Source: Spirochaetaceae bacterium (GTDB lineage Bacteria > Spirochaetota > Spirochaetia > Treponematales > Breznakiellaceae). Taken from it: a stretch of 42,129 nucleotides of DNA. The notes under the pieces are model-generated. The model saw only the letters and a program-made list of their open reading frames with translations, ran no database searches and was not told the DNA's origin. The stretch spans positions 1 through 42,129 of the forward strand of contig JAISZQ010000248.1 in the NCBI GenBank assembly GCA_031269165.1, read 5' to 3'. The translations under genes and the position numbers were made by a program. Positions 24,034-33,271 of this stretch are shown piece after piece (position 1 is the first letter of the stretch; each line of letters starts with the position of its first letter).

Positions 24034-25922
24034 TATTCCCGCCGTCCTGCCACCGGCATTAAATACTGGAAACCGAGCGCGCGTACCGCCTCTTCATAAC
24101 TCTGGTTTGCGAATATTCCCTGAAAGATGATGGAAGAAGCGTACACCGCCCACCATTCCCACGTGTTGACCGCTTCCACGATGACGGAAATGGCGAACCG
24201 CTCGTCGGGGTTGTCCGTTTGGTAGGGCGCGTAACCGGCAAACCACGAGTGCCATTGGTCGGCAAGCCCCACCTCGCCCGTGCCGGTTTTTCCCGCAATT
24301 TCCACCGCCTTGATACCCAGCGGATACTGCGCGGTACCCTCGCTGATGACCGAGCGCATATTCGCCTTTACCGTATCAAACACGTCTTTCTTGATGTCGC
24401 TCTGATAAAGCACTTCGGGCGGCACCGTTGTTTCGATGACACCGCTTGCCGGATCCCGGACTTCTTTCAGGATGTGGGGCCGATAGATCACCCCGTCGTT
24501 CACAACCATCGAAACCATGTTCACCATCTGCAAAGGCGTCACGAGGGTGTAGCCCTGCCCTATCGACATATTCATCGTGTCGCCCGACTGCCAGCGTTCG
24601 TGCATCCGCCGTTCCTTCCAGCCCGGCGTCGGGATAAAACCGGCTATCTCACCGGGCAGATCAATGCCGGACGCTTTCCCAAAACCGAATTCATTCGCGT
24701 AGGTAACGATCCGTTCCACGCCTAAGTTGTCGCGGCCAACCGTCCAGAAATAGATGTCGCAGGACTGGGCCAGAGCCTGATTCAGATTGAGCCTCCCGTG
24801 GCCCGTTTTGATGTGGCAATGCCAGATCCGGTTCCCGTAGTCGAGTTCTCCCCGGCACAATATGGTCTGGTTTTCGGGAAAAAGGTCTTCGTTGAGGATA
24901 CCCGTCGTCAAGACGACTTTGAAGGTCGAGGCCGGGGGATAACTGGACTGTATCGCGCGGTTGAGGAGCGGCTTGTTGGGATCGTTGACGAGCCGTTGAT
25001 ATTCAGAAGTCGAGTCATTGCCGACAAAGATGGCCGGGTCATACCACGGGTACGACACCATCGCCAGAATCTCCCCCGTCGAGGGCCGCGACACCACGAC
25101 GGCGCCCATGCGTTCTCCCAGCGCCTGTTCGCTCAGTTTCTGGATCCGCGCGTCAAGGGACAGCACGAGGTTCTTCCCCATGACCGGGTTCACCCGATCG
25201 ACCGGACTACCGCCCGCCATTCTGCGCCCGCGAGCGTCAACGACCCGGGTTTCCTTGCCGTCTGTGCCGCGCAGTACCTTGTCATACTGCCGTTCGACCC
25301 CGCTTTTCCCGATGATGTCGCCCTGGATATAGCCTTCGTTGTACATGACGGTGAGTTCTTCACGGGTAATGTCGCCCACATAGCCGACGACGTGCGCGAT
25401 GCTGCCGGTTTCAGGGTAGGTGCGGACCGGCTTGGACTGCCACGAAACGCCGGGCAGAGCGTGAACCTGTTCGGCCAGGATAGCAACCGAGGCGAAACTG
25501 ATGTTGGAGGCGACTTCGACCGGCTGAAAGAGCGCGTACATCTGGGGCGTGAGTCTCCGTTCCAACTGGGCAAGAGGAATGTTCAATATTGCGCCTAACC
25601 GTTCCAGCGTGGCGGGAATGGCCCCCTTTTCCACCTCCGCCGGAACCACAAAGACCGCAAAAGAATCGGTGTTGTGTACGATGGGCTGGGAAAAGTTCCG
25701 GTCGTAGATCTCGCCCCGCTGTGAAGGAATCGTAACTGTCCGTCGCGCAATATCCTGGGCCCGCGTCCGGTAGACTTCACCGGATAAGACCTGCATGGAG
25801 AAAAGCCGCACACTAAACAGAACGAACACGACGACAAAGAGCGCCTGCATCACCTTGATGCGGAACTGCGGCTTCGTATCGCCGGAAAGCCCGTTGGACG
25901 GTACCTCGGACGGGGCATTCAT
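24033..25922 (-). CDS. mrdA: Penicillin-binding protein 2 (elongasome transpeptidase)
   Basis: 629 residues. One N-terminal membrane helix (about 24-44) is followed by a pedestal domain and a transpeptidase domain. The active-site motifs are complete: S332-T-F-K335, S387-C-D and K545-T-G. The GKSGVE segment (205-210) is also conserved in PBP2. It cross-links lateral-wall peptidoglycan with RodA. ATG 25922 is used because it gives the standard start; its ribosome-binding site is weak and lies near the mreD stop (17-base gap). Confidence 0.96.
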   Translation of the reverse strand: MNAPSEVPSNGLSGDTKPQFRIKVMQALFVVVFVLFSVRLFSMQVLSGEVYRTRAQDIARRTVTIPSQRGEIYDRNFSQPIVHNTDSFAVFVVPAEVEKGAIPATLERLGAILNIPLAQLERRLTPQMYALFQPVEVASNISFASVAILAEQVHALPGVSWQSKPVRTYPETGSIAHVVGYVGDITREELTVMYNEGYIQGDIIGKSGVERQYDKVLRGTDGKETRVVDARGRRMAGGSPVDRVNPVMGKNLVLSLDARIQKLSEQALGERMGAVVVSRPSTGEILAMVSYPWYDPAIFVGNDSTSEYQRLVNDPNKPLLNRAIQSSYPPASTFKVVLTTGILNEDLFPENQTILCRGELDYGNRIWHCHIKTGHGRLNLNQALAQSCDIYFWTVGRDNLGVERIVTYANEFGFGKASGIDLPGEIAGFIPTPGWKERRMHERWQSGDTMNMSIGQGYTLVTPLQMVNMVSMVVNDGVIYRPHILKEVRDPASGVIETTVPPEVLYQSDIKKDVFDTVKANMRSVISEGTAQYPLGIKAVEIAGKTGTGEVGLADQWHSWFAGYAPYQTDNPDERFAISVIVEAVNTWEWWAVYASSIIFQGIFANQSYEEAVRALGFQYLMPVAGRRE

Positions 25923-25938
25923 GATGTTGCGTTCTCCA

Positions 25939-26442
25939 TCACGTTACCTTCTCCATTACCAGCAACTTGCCGAAAAGATTGAATAGCCAGAAGAGAAAGG
26001 GTGCCAGCACCGTGTTCATCGCCAGCTCGATCCAGAAGGAAGGAGCCTGGAAATTGTAGACGGGAATCGCGCCGGCAAACAAGAGGTTCAATACAAAAAG
26101 AATACCCGCCTTGAGGAATGTCGCTCCCGCACACAGTGCCGCAGGCAGGAACACCCTATCCAGAAAAAACACGCCCCGGAGGAGTCCAACGAGGTATCCG
26201 GTGACGGTGCGTACGAATATGTTTAAGCCAAGAGGCGCGAACGAGACAAAATCAAGCAAGAGCCCTCCGAAAAACCCGGTGGTCTGCCCCATGAGGCTCC
26301 CGTTGACATAGGACACAAACACCAGAATGAGGAGCGCGATGTCCGGCACCGCATGGTAAATCGAAAGCCGGAAGAACAGCGTCGATTGCAACAACGCGGC
26401 AATGAGGATCAGCAAAAGCGCAAAGAGTATTTTTTTAATCAC
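25939..26442 (-). CDS. mreD: Rod shape-determining protein MreD (GTG start)
   Basis: 167 residues from GTG 26442, with AAGGA nine bases before it. A longer frame up to 26532 would translate through a hairpin repeat and is not credible. There are about five to six membrane helices, with a polar VPDIALLILVF segment early, as in MreD. It is a membrane partner of MreC in the elongasome. It is separated from mreC by 164 bases of repeat DNA, an unusual break in this operon. Confidence 0.88.
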   Translation of the reverse strand: MIKKILFALLLILIAALLQSTLFFRLSIYHAVPDIALLILVFVSYVNGSLMGQTTGFFGGLLLDFVSFAPLGLNIFVRTVTGYLVGLLRGVFFLDRVFLPAALCAGATFLKAGILFVLNLLFAGAIPVYNFQAPSFWIELAMNTVLAPFLFWLFNLFGKLLVMEKVT

Positions 26443-26456
26443 CGTTTGTATTCCTT

Positions 26457-26493
26457 GAGGCTGTTCCAAAACTTGAGGTTTTGGAACAGCCTC
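26457..26493. repeat. Perfect 16-bp-stem hairpin repeat inside the mre operon
   Basis: GAGGCTGTTCCAAAAC (26457-26472), loop TTGAG, perfect complement (26478-26493). It lies 15 bases before the mreD start and could pause or partly stop transcription between mreC and mreD. It is the same family as 22370-22406. Confidence 0.85.
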
Positions 26494-26516
26494 CCTTAAC
26501 ACCTGCAATTCGATAA

Positions 26517-26557
26517 AAACCACGAACTTCACGAACCAACACGAACAAATGCGTCTT
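26517..26557. repeat. CACGAAC-type dispersed repeat between mreC and mreD
   Basis: Three near-copies of CACGAAC occur in 41 bases (ccacgaacttcacgaacc and aacacgaac). The same string recurs at 30359-30384 and about 38620-38642. Confidence 0.6.
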
Positions 26558-26606
26558 GTGCTTGTCCGACGCGCTTTCGCCGTGCGCCGAGCCCAAGGAA
26601 AGGACC

Positions 26607-27461
26607 TTACGGTCTCTCCTGCGAGGCTACGATAAACACATATTCTAGCCGCGAGAAATCGATAGAAGGGGCAAGTTCTATCTCCAGCGACGTTAACCCT
26701 TCCTCAAAATAGAGATTATTGGCCCGTCCAATGGCGATCCCCGCAGGATACACACCGCCCAGCCCGCTGGTGATGACAAGGTCGCCTTCCTGTATCTCAT
26801 CGCGGGCCCGTTTGGTGATGAGCCGCATCCGCAAAGGCAGGTCGATCGCGCCCTGCCCCTCCACCAGCCCCTCGTAACGGGATTGCGCGAAACGGGCGGA
26901 CACATAAGCCTTGTTGCTGTACACCGGCATGATAAGGCTCTCGAAAAGCCCCGCCTGCACCACGGTACCGACAAGCGCTTCGGTGCCGTTTTGATAGGCG
27001 GTTACGCACATATTGGTCTCTATGCCGTGCTTCGTTCCCTTGTTCACCGAAAACGCCTGGTAGAGGTTATCGGGATCGCGGCCCGTGATCTCGGCGGCCG
27101 TGTGCTTGTATTGCAGGGACCGGGAAAAATCAAGCTGTTCTTTGAGCCTGAAATTTTCCTGCCGTATTTCGGCGGTCGTCCGCTCAAAAATCTCATACCG
27201 TTCCATCTTTTCGGCAAGCTCGGCATAATCACGGCGGAGCCGCGCAAGTTCTTTGACCGCGTTGACCGTTCTCCCGAAGAATGAAAAAACCACAGAGGCG
27301 CCTGAGCGGATCCCGGAAAAGGCGGAGAACCCCGCGTCACGGAAATCGACGACAAAACTCCGCGTAGAAAACAAGAGGCAGAAAAACGAAATGAAGCACA
27401 AACCGATGAACACATAATGTTCCCGGCGAGGCCGCTTTCCTTCCTGTTTGTCGGTTCGCAT
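26607..27461 (-). CDS. mreC: Rod shape-determining protein MreC
   Basis: 284 residues. A short cytoplasmic tail and one membrane helix (about 19-35) are followed by a coiled coil (about 65-110, rich in E, R and K heptads), then the paired beta-barrel domain with conserved PVYSNKAYVSARFAQS and the SGLGGVYPAGIAIG loop. MreC is the periplasmic scaffold linking MreB/MreD to PBP2. It follows mreB by 29 bases. Confidence 0.95.
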   Translation of the reverse strand: MRTDKQEGKRPRREHYVFIGLCFISFFCLLFSTRSFVVDFRDAGFSAFSGIRSGASVVFSFFGRTVNAVKELARLRRDYAELAEKMERYEIFERTTAEIRQENFRLKEQLDFSRSLQYKHTAAEITGRDPDNLYQAFSVNKGTKHGIETNMCVTAYQNGTEALVGTVVQAGLFESLIMPVYSNKAYVSARFAQSRYEGLVEGQGAIDLPLRMRLITKRARDEIQEGDLVITSGLGGVYPAGIAIGRANNLYFEEGLTSLEIELAPSIDFSRLEYVFIVASQERP

Positions 27462-27490
27462 CCTCGAGCCCCCTGCCCTACCCTATCCTG

Positions 27491-28519
27491 TCAGGAGTTC
27501 AGGTTGTCGTAGGTGCTGCGCCCCAAGTCAAAATTGCGTACATACTCGAAATACTTTCCGGCCCCCTGCGCCACGCAGTCGAGCGGGTTTTCCGCGAGAA
27601 TGACCGGAACCCCGGTCTCTTTGGAAATAAGTTTGGGTAAGCCCTTGAGCAACGAACCGCCGCCGGTCATCACGATACCCTGTTCAACAATATCCGCCGC
27701 CAGTTCCGGGGGCGTTTGCCCCAGCGTAACCTTCACCTGTTCAATGATCTGCGCGACCGGCTCCTTCAGCGCCTCGCGGACTTCCACCGAGTCGATCTCA
27801 AGACGGCGCGGAAGCCCGGTGATCGCGTCGGTCCCCTTGATCTCCACCTTCTCGATTTTCTCCTCGGGCGCGGCGTTCCCGATCTCGATCTTGAGCTTTT
27901 CAGAGGTCTGTTCCCCGATGATAAGATTGTGTACCCCGCGCACATACTTGACGATTGCCTCGTCAAACTCATCACCCCCCAAGCGGATGGCGTTGGTGAC
28001 GACCATGCCCCCCAGCGATATGACGGAAATCTCGGACGTGCCGCCCCCGATGTCGCAGACCATGTGGCCGGCAGGTTCAAAGATCGGGATATTTGCCCCG
28101 ATCGCCGCCGCCCGGCTTTCCTCGATGAGCAACACCTCGCGGGCCCCTGCCTTCGCCGCGCATTCCTCTATGGCGCGTTTCTCAACCTCGGTGATACACG
28201 AGGGATACCCGATGATCATACGCGGACGCCTGAGCTGATAGCGCGGGATCACCTTCGAGACAAAATGCCGGATCATCTTCTCGGTGGATTCGAGATCCGC
28301 GATCACCCCGTCCCGCATAGGCCGTATTGCGATGATGTTGGCCGGAGTCTTCCAGAGCATACGCTTCGCATCGGCCCCCACCGCCATCACCTTCTTCGTA
28401 CCGCGCTCCACGGCCACAACGGACGGCTCGTTTACCACGATACCCTTACCCCGGATATAAATGAGCGTGTTGCAGGTACCGAGGTCCATTCCTATGTCAG
28501 ACGCATTAAAACCAAACAT
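27491..28519 (-). CDS. mreB: Rod shape-determining actin homologue MreB
   Basis: 342 residues, full length. Actin-fold nucleotide motifs: phosphate-1 [10 protein letters not shown] near residue 12, phosphate-2 DIGGGTSE near 165 and adenosine motif TGGGSLLKG near 290. It forms membrane-bound filaments that orient the cell-wall synthesis machinery encoded downstream. It is first in a five-gene operon (mreB, mreC, mreD, pbp2, rodA), behind a promoter at 28531-28559. Confidence 0.97.
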   Translation of the reverse strand: MFGFNASDIGMDLGTCNTLIYIRGKGIVVNEPSVVAVERGTKKVMAVGADAKRMLWKTPANIIAIRPMRDGVIADLESTEKMIRHFVSKVIPRYQLRRPRMIIGYPSCITEVEKRAIEECAAKAGAREVLLIEESRAAAIGANIPIFEPAGHMVCDIGGGTSEISVISLGGMVVTNAIRLGGDEFDEAIVKYVRGVHNLIIGEQTSEKLKIEIGNAAPEEKIEKVEIKGTDAITGLPRRLEIDSVEVREALKEPVAQIIEQVKVTLGQTPPELAADIVEQGIVMTGGGSLLKGLPKLISKETGVPVILAENPLDCVAQGAGKYFEYVRNFDLGRSTYDNLNS

Positions 28520-28530
28520 ATATTCCCTTC

Positions 28531-28559
28531 ATTATACAACTATAACATAAAACATACAA
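28531..28559 (-). promoter_or_regulatory. mreB promoter with very short leader
   Basis: Minus strand: TTGTAT (28554-28559), 17 bases, TATAAT (28531-28536), then 11 bases to ATG including GAAGGG. The predicted leader is only about four bases. A direct repeat GTTATAGTTGTAT overlaps the promoter twice and may be a duplication or a binding site. Confidence 0.6.
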
Positions 28560-28682
28560 CTATAACGATACAACGCACCCCGGCCTTTGATCCACGCCAT
28601 CACGAACATTTCGCACGCGGTTTGTTCCATTCGTGTCGGGGGACTATCCCTCGTGGTTCATTCCTTTTCTCTGAACAGGCTC

Positions 28683-29627
28683 TCACGGAAGACGCTCGTT
28701 GATGCGGGCGATGGACGGCGCGAAGGCCGGGTCGATCCGGTTTGCCTTGCGCCATTCGGCACGGGCCCGCGCAATATCCCCTTGGGCGAAGTACAACTCG
28801 CCCAATTCGTGACGAGCGGCGGCCTTTTCCCCGGCCTCGGCAAGAATCGCCAAGTACTGCTTTTCCGCCCCGTCATAGTCGTCCCGTCCGCGCATGAGAG
28901 CGCCCAGCATAAGCCGCGCCTCGACCGCCGTATCAACGTCCCTGCTCGTTTCAAGACACCGGACGAGGTAACTCTCCGCGATCGCGTTCTCCCCAAGCTC
29001 GACATAGGACCGCGCGATAGCGAGAAGCAAGGTCTCAGGCGGATGCTCCCCCGCCGTGTTCAGGGCCTCGGCAAACGCCGCGACACTCGCCCGATAATCC
29101 TCAAGCCGCGCATAGGAGAGCCCCAGATACTCGGCACTGTCGTTCGCGTCCCAGCCAAGCGCTTTCGCCTTTTCCAGATACTCGACACAGGCGTCCGCAT
29201 ACTCCGCTCCCTTGAAATAATACGCTTTTCCCAGCACATAGTATACCCGCCCGTCCTTTATCCCTTCCGGCGTCTGCGCCGCCTTCCGCAGGGCAAAGAT
29301 AGATTCGTCGATATAGCGCACCATCTCGCTCGTGTTAATCTGTGAAATCGCCAGTTGAAAAGCCGAATCGCCATAGATCCTCAGAAAAAAGTAATCCATC
29401 GGCGCGGATTGCAACTGAACGCCGCTTGCGCGAAACGCCTCGGCATAGTCTCCCGCCTGCCAATACCCGACCGTCTCCGACCGTTCCCGGTTGACCTTGG
29501 ACTGCAACGTCCTCACCGAGAACACCGCTCCCACCAAAGCCGCCACCGCCACGACCGCGATGACCAGCTTGAGGAGTTTCTTCCGCCTAAATGTTACCCC
29601 ATACGGGGACCGCTTGCTCATACCCAT
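28683..29627 (-). CDS. Membrane-anchored TPR protein
   Basis: 314 residues. A basic N-terminus and one membrane helix (about 19-38) are followed by helical repeats to the end. I recognise about five tetratricopeptide units, for example around YVLGKAYYFKGAEYADACVEYLEKA and YLAILAEAGEKAAARHELGELYFAQGD. No enzymatic motif. It is probably a periplasm-facing scaffold. It lies 163 bases upstream of mreB on the same strand, so it may help the wall machinery, but that is only proximity. The start could also be the second methionine, two codons later. Confidence 0.8.
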   Translation of the reverse strand: MGMSKRSPYGVTFRRKKLLKLVIAVVAVAALVGAVFSVRTLQSKVNRERSETVGYWQAGDYAEAFRASGVQLQSAPMDYFFLRIYGDSAFQLAISQINTSEMVRYIDESIFALRKAAQTPEGIKDGRVYYVLGKAYYFKGAEYADACVEYLEKAKALGWDANDSAEYLGLSYARLEDYRASVAAFAEALNTAGEHPPETLLLAIARSYVELGENAIAESYLVRCLETSRDVDTAVEARLMLGALMRGRDDYDGAEKQYLAILAEAGEKAAARHELGELYFAQGDIARARAEWRKANRIDPAFAPSIARINERLP

Positions 29628-29677
29628 TTCGCCGTCTTGAAACCGCTTTCCTTATTTCCTTCCTTAATATAAAGACT

Positions 29678-29922
29678 TAAAAAAGGGGGAAGTCTCCCCC
29701 TCCGCTCCGGCCGACGCAAACCATTGCGGTACCCCGCAATGGTTTGCGTCGGCCTCCGCTTACCCCCTCTGCGGGGGACACCCCCGCAACGCCCCCTACC
29801 CCTTCGGGGAATTGAAAATGGAAAGTGGACAATGGAAAATTACAGGAATGAACCGCCCAATCTCCCAATCCCAATCATTATCCATTTTCAATTATCCCTT
29901 TTCCATTCGCGCGACACGCGCG
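29678..29922. repeat. Mosaic palindromic repeat, copy 2
   Basis: It has the same scaffold as copy 1: GGGGGA-AG-TCTCCCCC, CGCTCCGG, a variable hairpin, CTTACCCCCTC, the CCCCTTCGGGG stem, CCATTTTCAATT and CGCGCG-ACA-CGCGCG. The variable hairpin here is the longest: 19-base perfect arms starting CCGACGCAAACCATTGCGG around a TACC loop. It ends 25 bases from the 3' end of rnpB. Confidence 0.85.
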
Positions 29923-29947
29923 CCCAGTGCCTCCACGGCAGGTGGAA

Positions 29948-30346
29948 ACGATGAATCTGTAAGCCGGGTTCTGTCCAAAACACCCTTACCTGTTAAACAG
30001 AAAAGATGCCTTGTGGTTACCATCTGTCTATCGCCGCCCTTGCGGACAACGTATCGGCAGTCTACCCGCGCGTATCGGACGGGCCGCCCAACGCGCTGTT
30101 TAACTTTACTCCTGATGAGGCTTGTCACCTCAGGCATTACTGCCGTAAGAGGTGGTCTCTTACACCGCCATTTCACCCTTACCCGGCCGACGGTACTGTC
30201 GCAACCGGGCGGTATCTTTTCTGTTACGCTGTCTGTGACCGCCCGCTTACGCAAACGGTCCCCGGCCGTTAGCCGGCATCATGCCCTGCGGAGCCCGGAC
30301 TTTCCTCCCGGCGGTTAAACCTCCGGGCGGCAACCCGATTCATCGT
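29948..30346 (-). ncRNA. rnpB: RNase P RNA, bacterial class A
   Basis: On the minus strand the P4 core GAGGAAAGTCCGGGCTCC is at about 30292-30309, and the 3' half of the core reads AGAACCCGGCTTACAGATTC near 29951-29970. The two ends pair perfectly as helix P1: ACGATGAATC (30337-30346) with GATTCATCGT (29948-29957). Other landmarks are GGGTGAAAnGG and GTAAGAG. This RNA is the catalytic part of RNase P, which trims tRNA 5' ends. No convincing promoter is visible upstream; repeat DNA reaches close to the 5' end. Confidence 0.95.
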
Positions 30347-30356
30347 ACAATGCTCT

Positions 30357-30449
30357 CAAAAACCACGAACCTCACGAACCAATGCGTCATTGCGAGCGGC
30401 GGCAACCATGTTGCCACGGGTTCGCAATGTCGAAGAACTCCCTTCGACA
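30357..30449. repeat. Nested repeats upstream of rnpB
   Basis: A CACGAAC string (30359-30384) is followed by a GTCATTGCGAG element (30385-30432) with the mosaic-type hairpin GGCAACCATGTTGCC inside it, then GTCGAAG-n6-CTTCGAC. Three repeat families are stacked within 93 bases. Confidence 0.65.
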
Positions 30450-30531
30450 GGCTTTAGTGACCTTCGGCACGCCCGGTTCGTGTGGTTCTCAAGGTTGTCC
30501 TTTGATCCCTCTTTTTTGCCTCATCAACCCG

Positions 30532-31386
30532 CTAGTCTTCAAAGTTAACGGTTGCTTCCTCCTCGTCTTCATCATCGTCGTCGTCTTTTTCTTCGTCCAA
30601 ATCGTCGAGGTCGGCAAGACTCCCCACGCTTTCGGTGTCGAAGAGAATCACCTCATCCTCGGAGGCTTCCTCGTGGTAGAGAATACGCGAACAATACGGG
30701 CAAAAGACGATTTCCTTCCCCTCATGCACATCGTTGGCAAACTGGGCGGGCAGTATCATGTGGCAACCCGTGCAGACCCCGCCCCGGACGGAGACGATAC
30801 CCCTGCCCTTCTTGTTGCGGATGATGCGGTCAAACTTGAAGAGCAACTCCTTGTCCATGTCCTCGGTGAGGGCCTCTTCCCGTTTTTGAAGGACATCCAC
30901 CCGCTGCTTTTTTTCCGCCATCTCCGCCTCGGTCTTGGCGCGGCGCTCGTTGAGCTCAGCCTCCTGCTGTTCGATAAACGCCTCGCTCTGCTTCATCTGT
31001 TCGTCGAGCCCGGCGATTCGGCGTTCTTCCTGCTGGAGGTCTTTCCGGTACTGGGCCTCGCGTTCGGACGCCTCGTGAATTTCGCGGTCAAGCGCCTCGT
31101 ATTCACGCTGCGTACTGATGCTGTCCATCTTCTTTTCGGCCTCTTCACGCGCCGTCTCGGCTTGGGCCAGCATCTCGCGGAACTCCGCCTCGGCAACCTT
31201 CGCCGCCTCGTAATCCTGGTTCTTCTCGATAAACGACTTCTTGAGCCGCACGATCAACTCGTTCTGAGCGGTAAACATCTTGGGAACGCTCTCGATCTCT
31301 TGCTCAAGCTCGATCTTCTCCGAAAGAAGATCCTGCAAATCGCGCAATTTTTCAAACGTTGCCGCTATTAACGTAACACCTAACAT
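30532..31386 (-). CDS. Coiled-coil C4-type zinc-ribbon protein
   Basis: 284 residues from ATG 31386, with AGGAG ten bases before it; a frame extending to 31473 would overlap the rpoD 3' end and is not supported. Residues about 10-195 are a long coiled coil rich in E, K and R. The zinc ribbon uses C205, C208, C229 and C232 (CTGC and CPYC). The tail is an acidic run of D and E. This family (CT398/HP0958-like) is conserved; HP0958-type members stabilise RpoN and deliver flagellar mRNA in epsilonproteobacteria. That role is not demonstrated here. It follows rpoD by 13 bases and is likely co-transcribed with dnaG-rpoD. Confidence 0.85.
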   Translation of the reverse strand: MLGVTLIAATFEKLRDLQDLLSEKIELEQEIESVPKMFTAQNELIVRLKKSFIEKNQDYEAAKVAEAEFREMLAQAETAREEAEKKMDSISTQREYEALDREIHEASEREAQYRKDLQQEERRIAGLDEQMKQSEAFIEQQEAELNERRAKTEAEMAEKKQRVDVLQKREEALTEDMDKELLFKFDRIIRNKKGRGIVSVRGGVCTGCHMILPAQFANDVHEGKEIVFCPYCSRILYHEEASEDEVILFDTESVGSLADLDDLDEEKDDDDDEDEEEATVNFED

Positions 31387-31399
31387 AACACCCCATCTC

Positions 31400-33271
31400 C
31401 TATCTATCCAAATAATCTTTAATCTGATTGCTTCTACGCGGGTGGCGAAGCCGGCGCAACGCCTTCGCCTCAATCTGCCTGATACGTTCCCGCGTCACGT
31501 TAAAATAGAGCCCGACTTCCTCAAGCGTGAGCGAATAGCCGTCGTCCAGACCGAAACGCATCTTCAGCACTTCCTGCTCGCGAGGCGGCAATGTCGAGAG
31601 CACGCCGAAAAGCTGCTCCTGCAACAGCGTGAACGCCGTCCGGTTCGCCGGATTCTCCACATCCTTGTCCTCGATGAACTCGCCGAGAGAGGAATCCTCC
31701 TCCTCGCCAATCGGCGTTTCCAGTGAGATCGGCTCGCGGGCGACGTTCTTCACGATCTTGACCCGCGCCGCCGTCCAGCCGAGTTTCTCGGCGATCTCCT
31801 CGTCGGTCGGATCGCGGCCCAGCGTTTGCAACAACTGCCGGGATTCCCGCACCACCTTGTTGATCTGCTCGATCATGTGAACCGGCACCCGGATCGTCCG
31901 CGCCTGATCGGAAATCGAACGGGTGATCGCCTGCCTGATCCACCACGTCGCGTAGGTGGAAAACTTGAACCCCTTCTGGTATTCAAATTTTTCAACCGCC
32001 TTGATAAGCCCGATGTTTCCTTCCTGCACGAGGTCGAAAAAGTGAAGCCCCCGGTTGGTGTACTTCTTGGCGATAGACACGACAAGGCGCAGGTTCGCCG
32101 TGATGAGCCGGTCTTTCGCGTTCTTCATCATCACCCGCCCGCGCTTTATCTCCTTGGAGAGTTCCTTGATTCGCTGAATCGGTTCCTCAAACTCAATCTC
32201 GTACTGGCGGAGTTTTTTCTGCGTAAGCTGGATGTGCTGAATCTTTTCCTTAATCTCGTCGGCGGAAAGTCCCAGATGTTCCTCGATGCGTTCTTTCTCT
32301 TCCTTGTTCGTGAGCCCGCGTCCCAAGGCGCGCAACTCCCGCGCCGACTCGACCCGCAAACGCTTCTCGATCTTGTCCTGTTCCCGTTCATACCGTCTGA
32401 TTTTTTTCTCAACGAGAACAAATTTCTCGGAAAAATCATAGATTTCGTCCGGGTGGATATGCGTTTCTGCCAGCATCCCGAACAATTTTTGCCTGAGATT
32501 CTGCAACCCGCGATCTTCAAGAAAATCAAGCCCCCGGTTGATAAAATGCCGCTTGGAATCCATGTAAGCCTTGAGGTCGGGCCCTATCGTCCGCAACGCG
32601 TCCCGGTAACAGGAAATGAGACGGCGCCGCTCGGCAAGATACTCGGTGAGTTCCTTCTTGGTCAACGCAAGCTCACGCGGGTCTTTCTTGGAAAACGCCT
32701 TCTGCGCGATCCTAAAAAACTCGGTGATGAGGAGCCCCGATTTTTGGATGACCCCCTTGATGATGTTCTCCCCGTCTTCCATTTCCTTGGAAAGCTCGAT
32801 CTCCTGTTCGGCGGTCAAGAGATTTTCCCTGCCTATCTCGCGGAGATAGAGCTTGATCGGATCGTCCAACGGCGCGTCCTTTTCACTGTAGACAAGCCGC
32901 GCCTTTTCCTTCTGGCCGTTTTTTTTGTGGTCGGAGGGTTCTTCTACCGCGTCTTCTTCGATCAAATGAATGTCGTGCCGGGCGAGTATCGAGAAAATAG
33001 TTTCTATCTTATCGGATGCGACAATCTCTTCGGGCAACACGTCGGTAAGTTCGTCGTAGGAGAGCGTCTTCCTCCCGTCGGCAATCTCAAGCACCTTCGC
33101 CGCCGCCGCTTCCACAATAGCCGCGCTCTCATCGACAGCCTCGCCGGTCGCACTGTTTTCACCCGCCGAAATGGTCTCGCCGGTCGTGACCGTTTCCACA
33201 GGGTTTACCGGTTGCCACCCCTCGCCCGCTATGGGCACGGCGGACTTGTCTTCTATAGTATCATCACTCAT
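31400..33271 (-). CDS. rpoD: RNA polymerase primary sigma factor RpoD
   Basis: 623 residues. Region 1.1-like acidic N-terminus; region 1.2 at about 136-165 ([18 protein letters not shown]); a long non-conserved insert to about 390; regions 2.1-2.4 from about 403 ([12 protein letters not shown], then the -10 recognition helix within [15 protein letters not shown]); region 4 at about 565-620, with the HTH ending in [16 protein letters not shown]. This is the housekeeping sigma factor. Its ATG overlaps the dnaG stop (TAATG), so translation is coupled. The usual rpsU gene of the macromolecular-synthesis operon is absent here. Confidence 0.97.
   Translation of the reverse strand: MSDDTIEDKSAVPIAGEGWQPVNPVETVTTGETISAGENSATGEAVDESAAIVEAAAAKVLEIADGRKTLSYDELTDVLPEEIVASDKIETIFSILARHDIHLIEEDAVEEPSDHKKNGQKEKARLVYSEKDAPLDDPIKLYLREIGRENLLTAEQEIELSKEMEDGENIIKGVIQKSGLLITEFFRIAQKAFSKKDPRELALTKKELTEYLAERRRLISCYRDALRTIGPDLKAYMDSKRHFINRGLDFLEDRGLQNLRQKLFGMLAETHIHPDEIYDFSEKFVLVEKKIRRYEREQDKIEKRLRVESARELRALGRGLTNKEEKERIEEHLGLSADEIKEKIQHIQLTQKKLRQYEIEFEEPIQRIKELSKEIKRGRVMMKNAKDRLITANLRLVVSIAKKYTNRGLHFFDLVQEGNIGLIKAVEKFEYQKGFKFSTYATWWIRQAITRSISDQARTIRVPVHMIEQINKVVRESRQLLQTLGRDPTDEEIAEKLGWTAARVKIVKNVAREPISLETPIGEEEDSSLGEFIEDKDVENPANRTAFTLLQEQLFGVLSTLPPREQEVLKMRFGLDDGYSLTLEEVGLYFNVTRERIRQIEAKALRRLRHPRRSNQIKDYLDR

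Noticed and set aside
26443-26532. N-terminal extension of MreD
   Set aside because: It translates a hairpin repeat; GTG 26442 with AAGGA gives the normal protein.
29890-29947. Terminator of rnpB in the CGCGCG-ACA-CGCGCG hairpin
   Set aside because: No T-run follows on the minus strand, and the hairpin belongs to the mosaic repeat; it could still end transcription, but I cannot support it.
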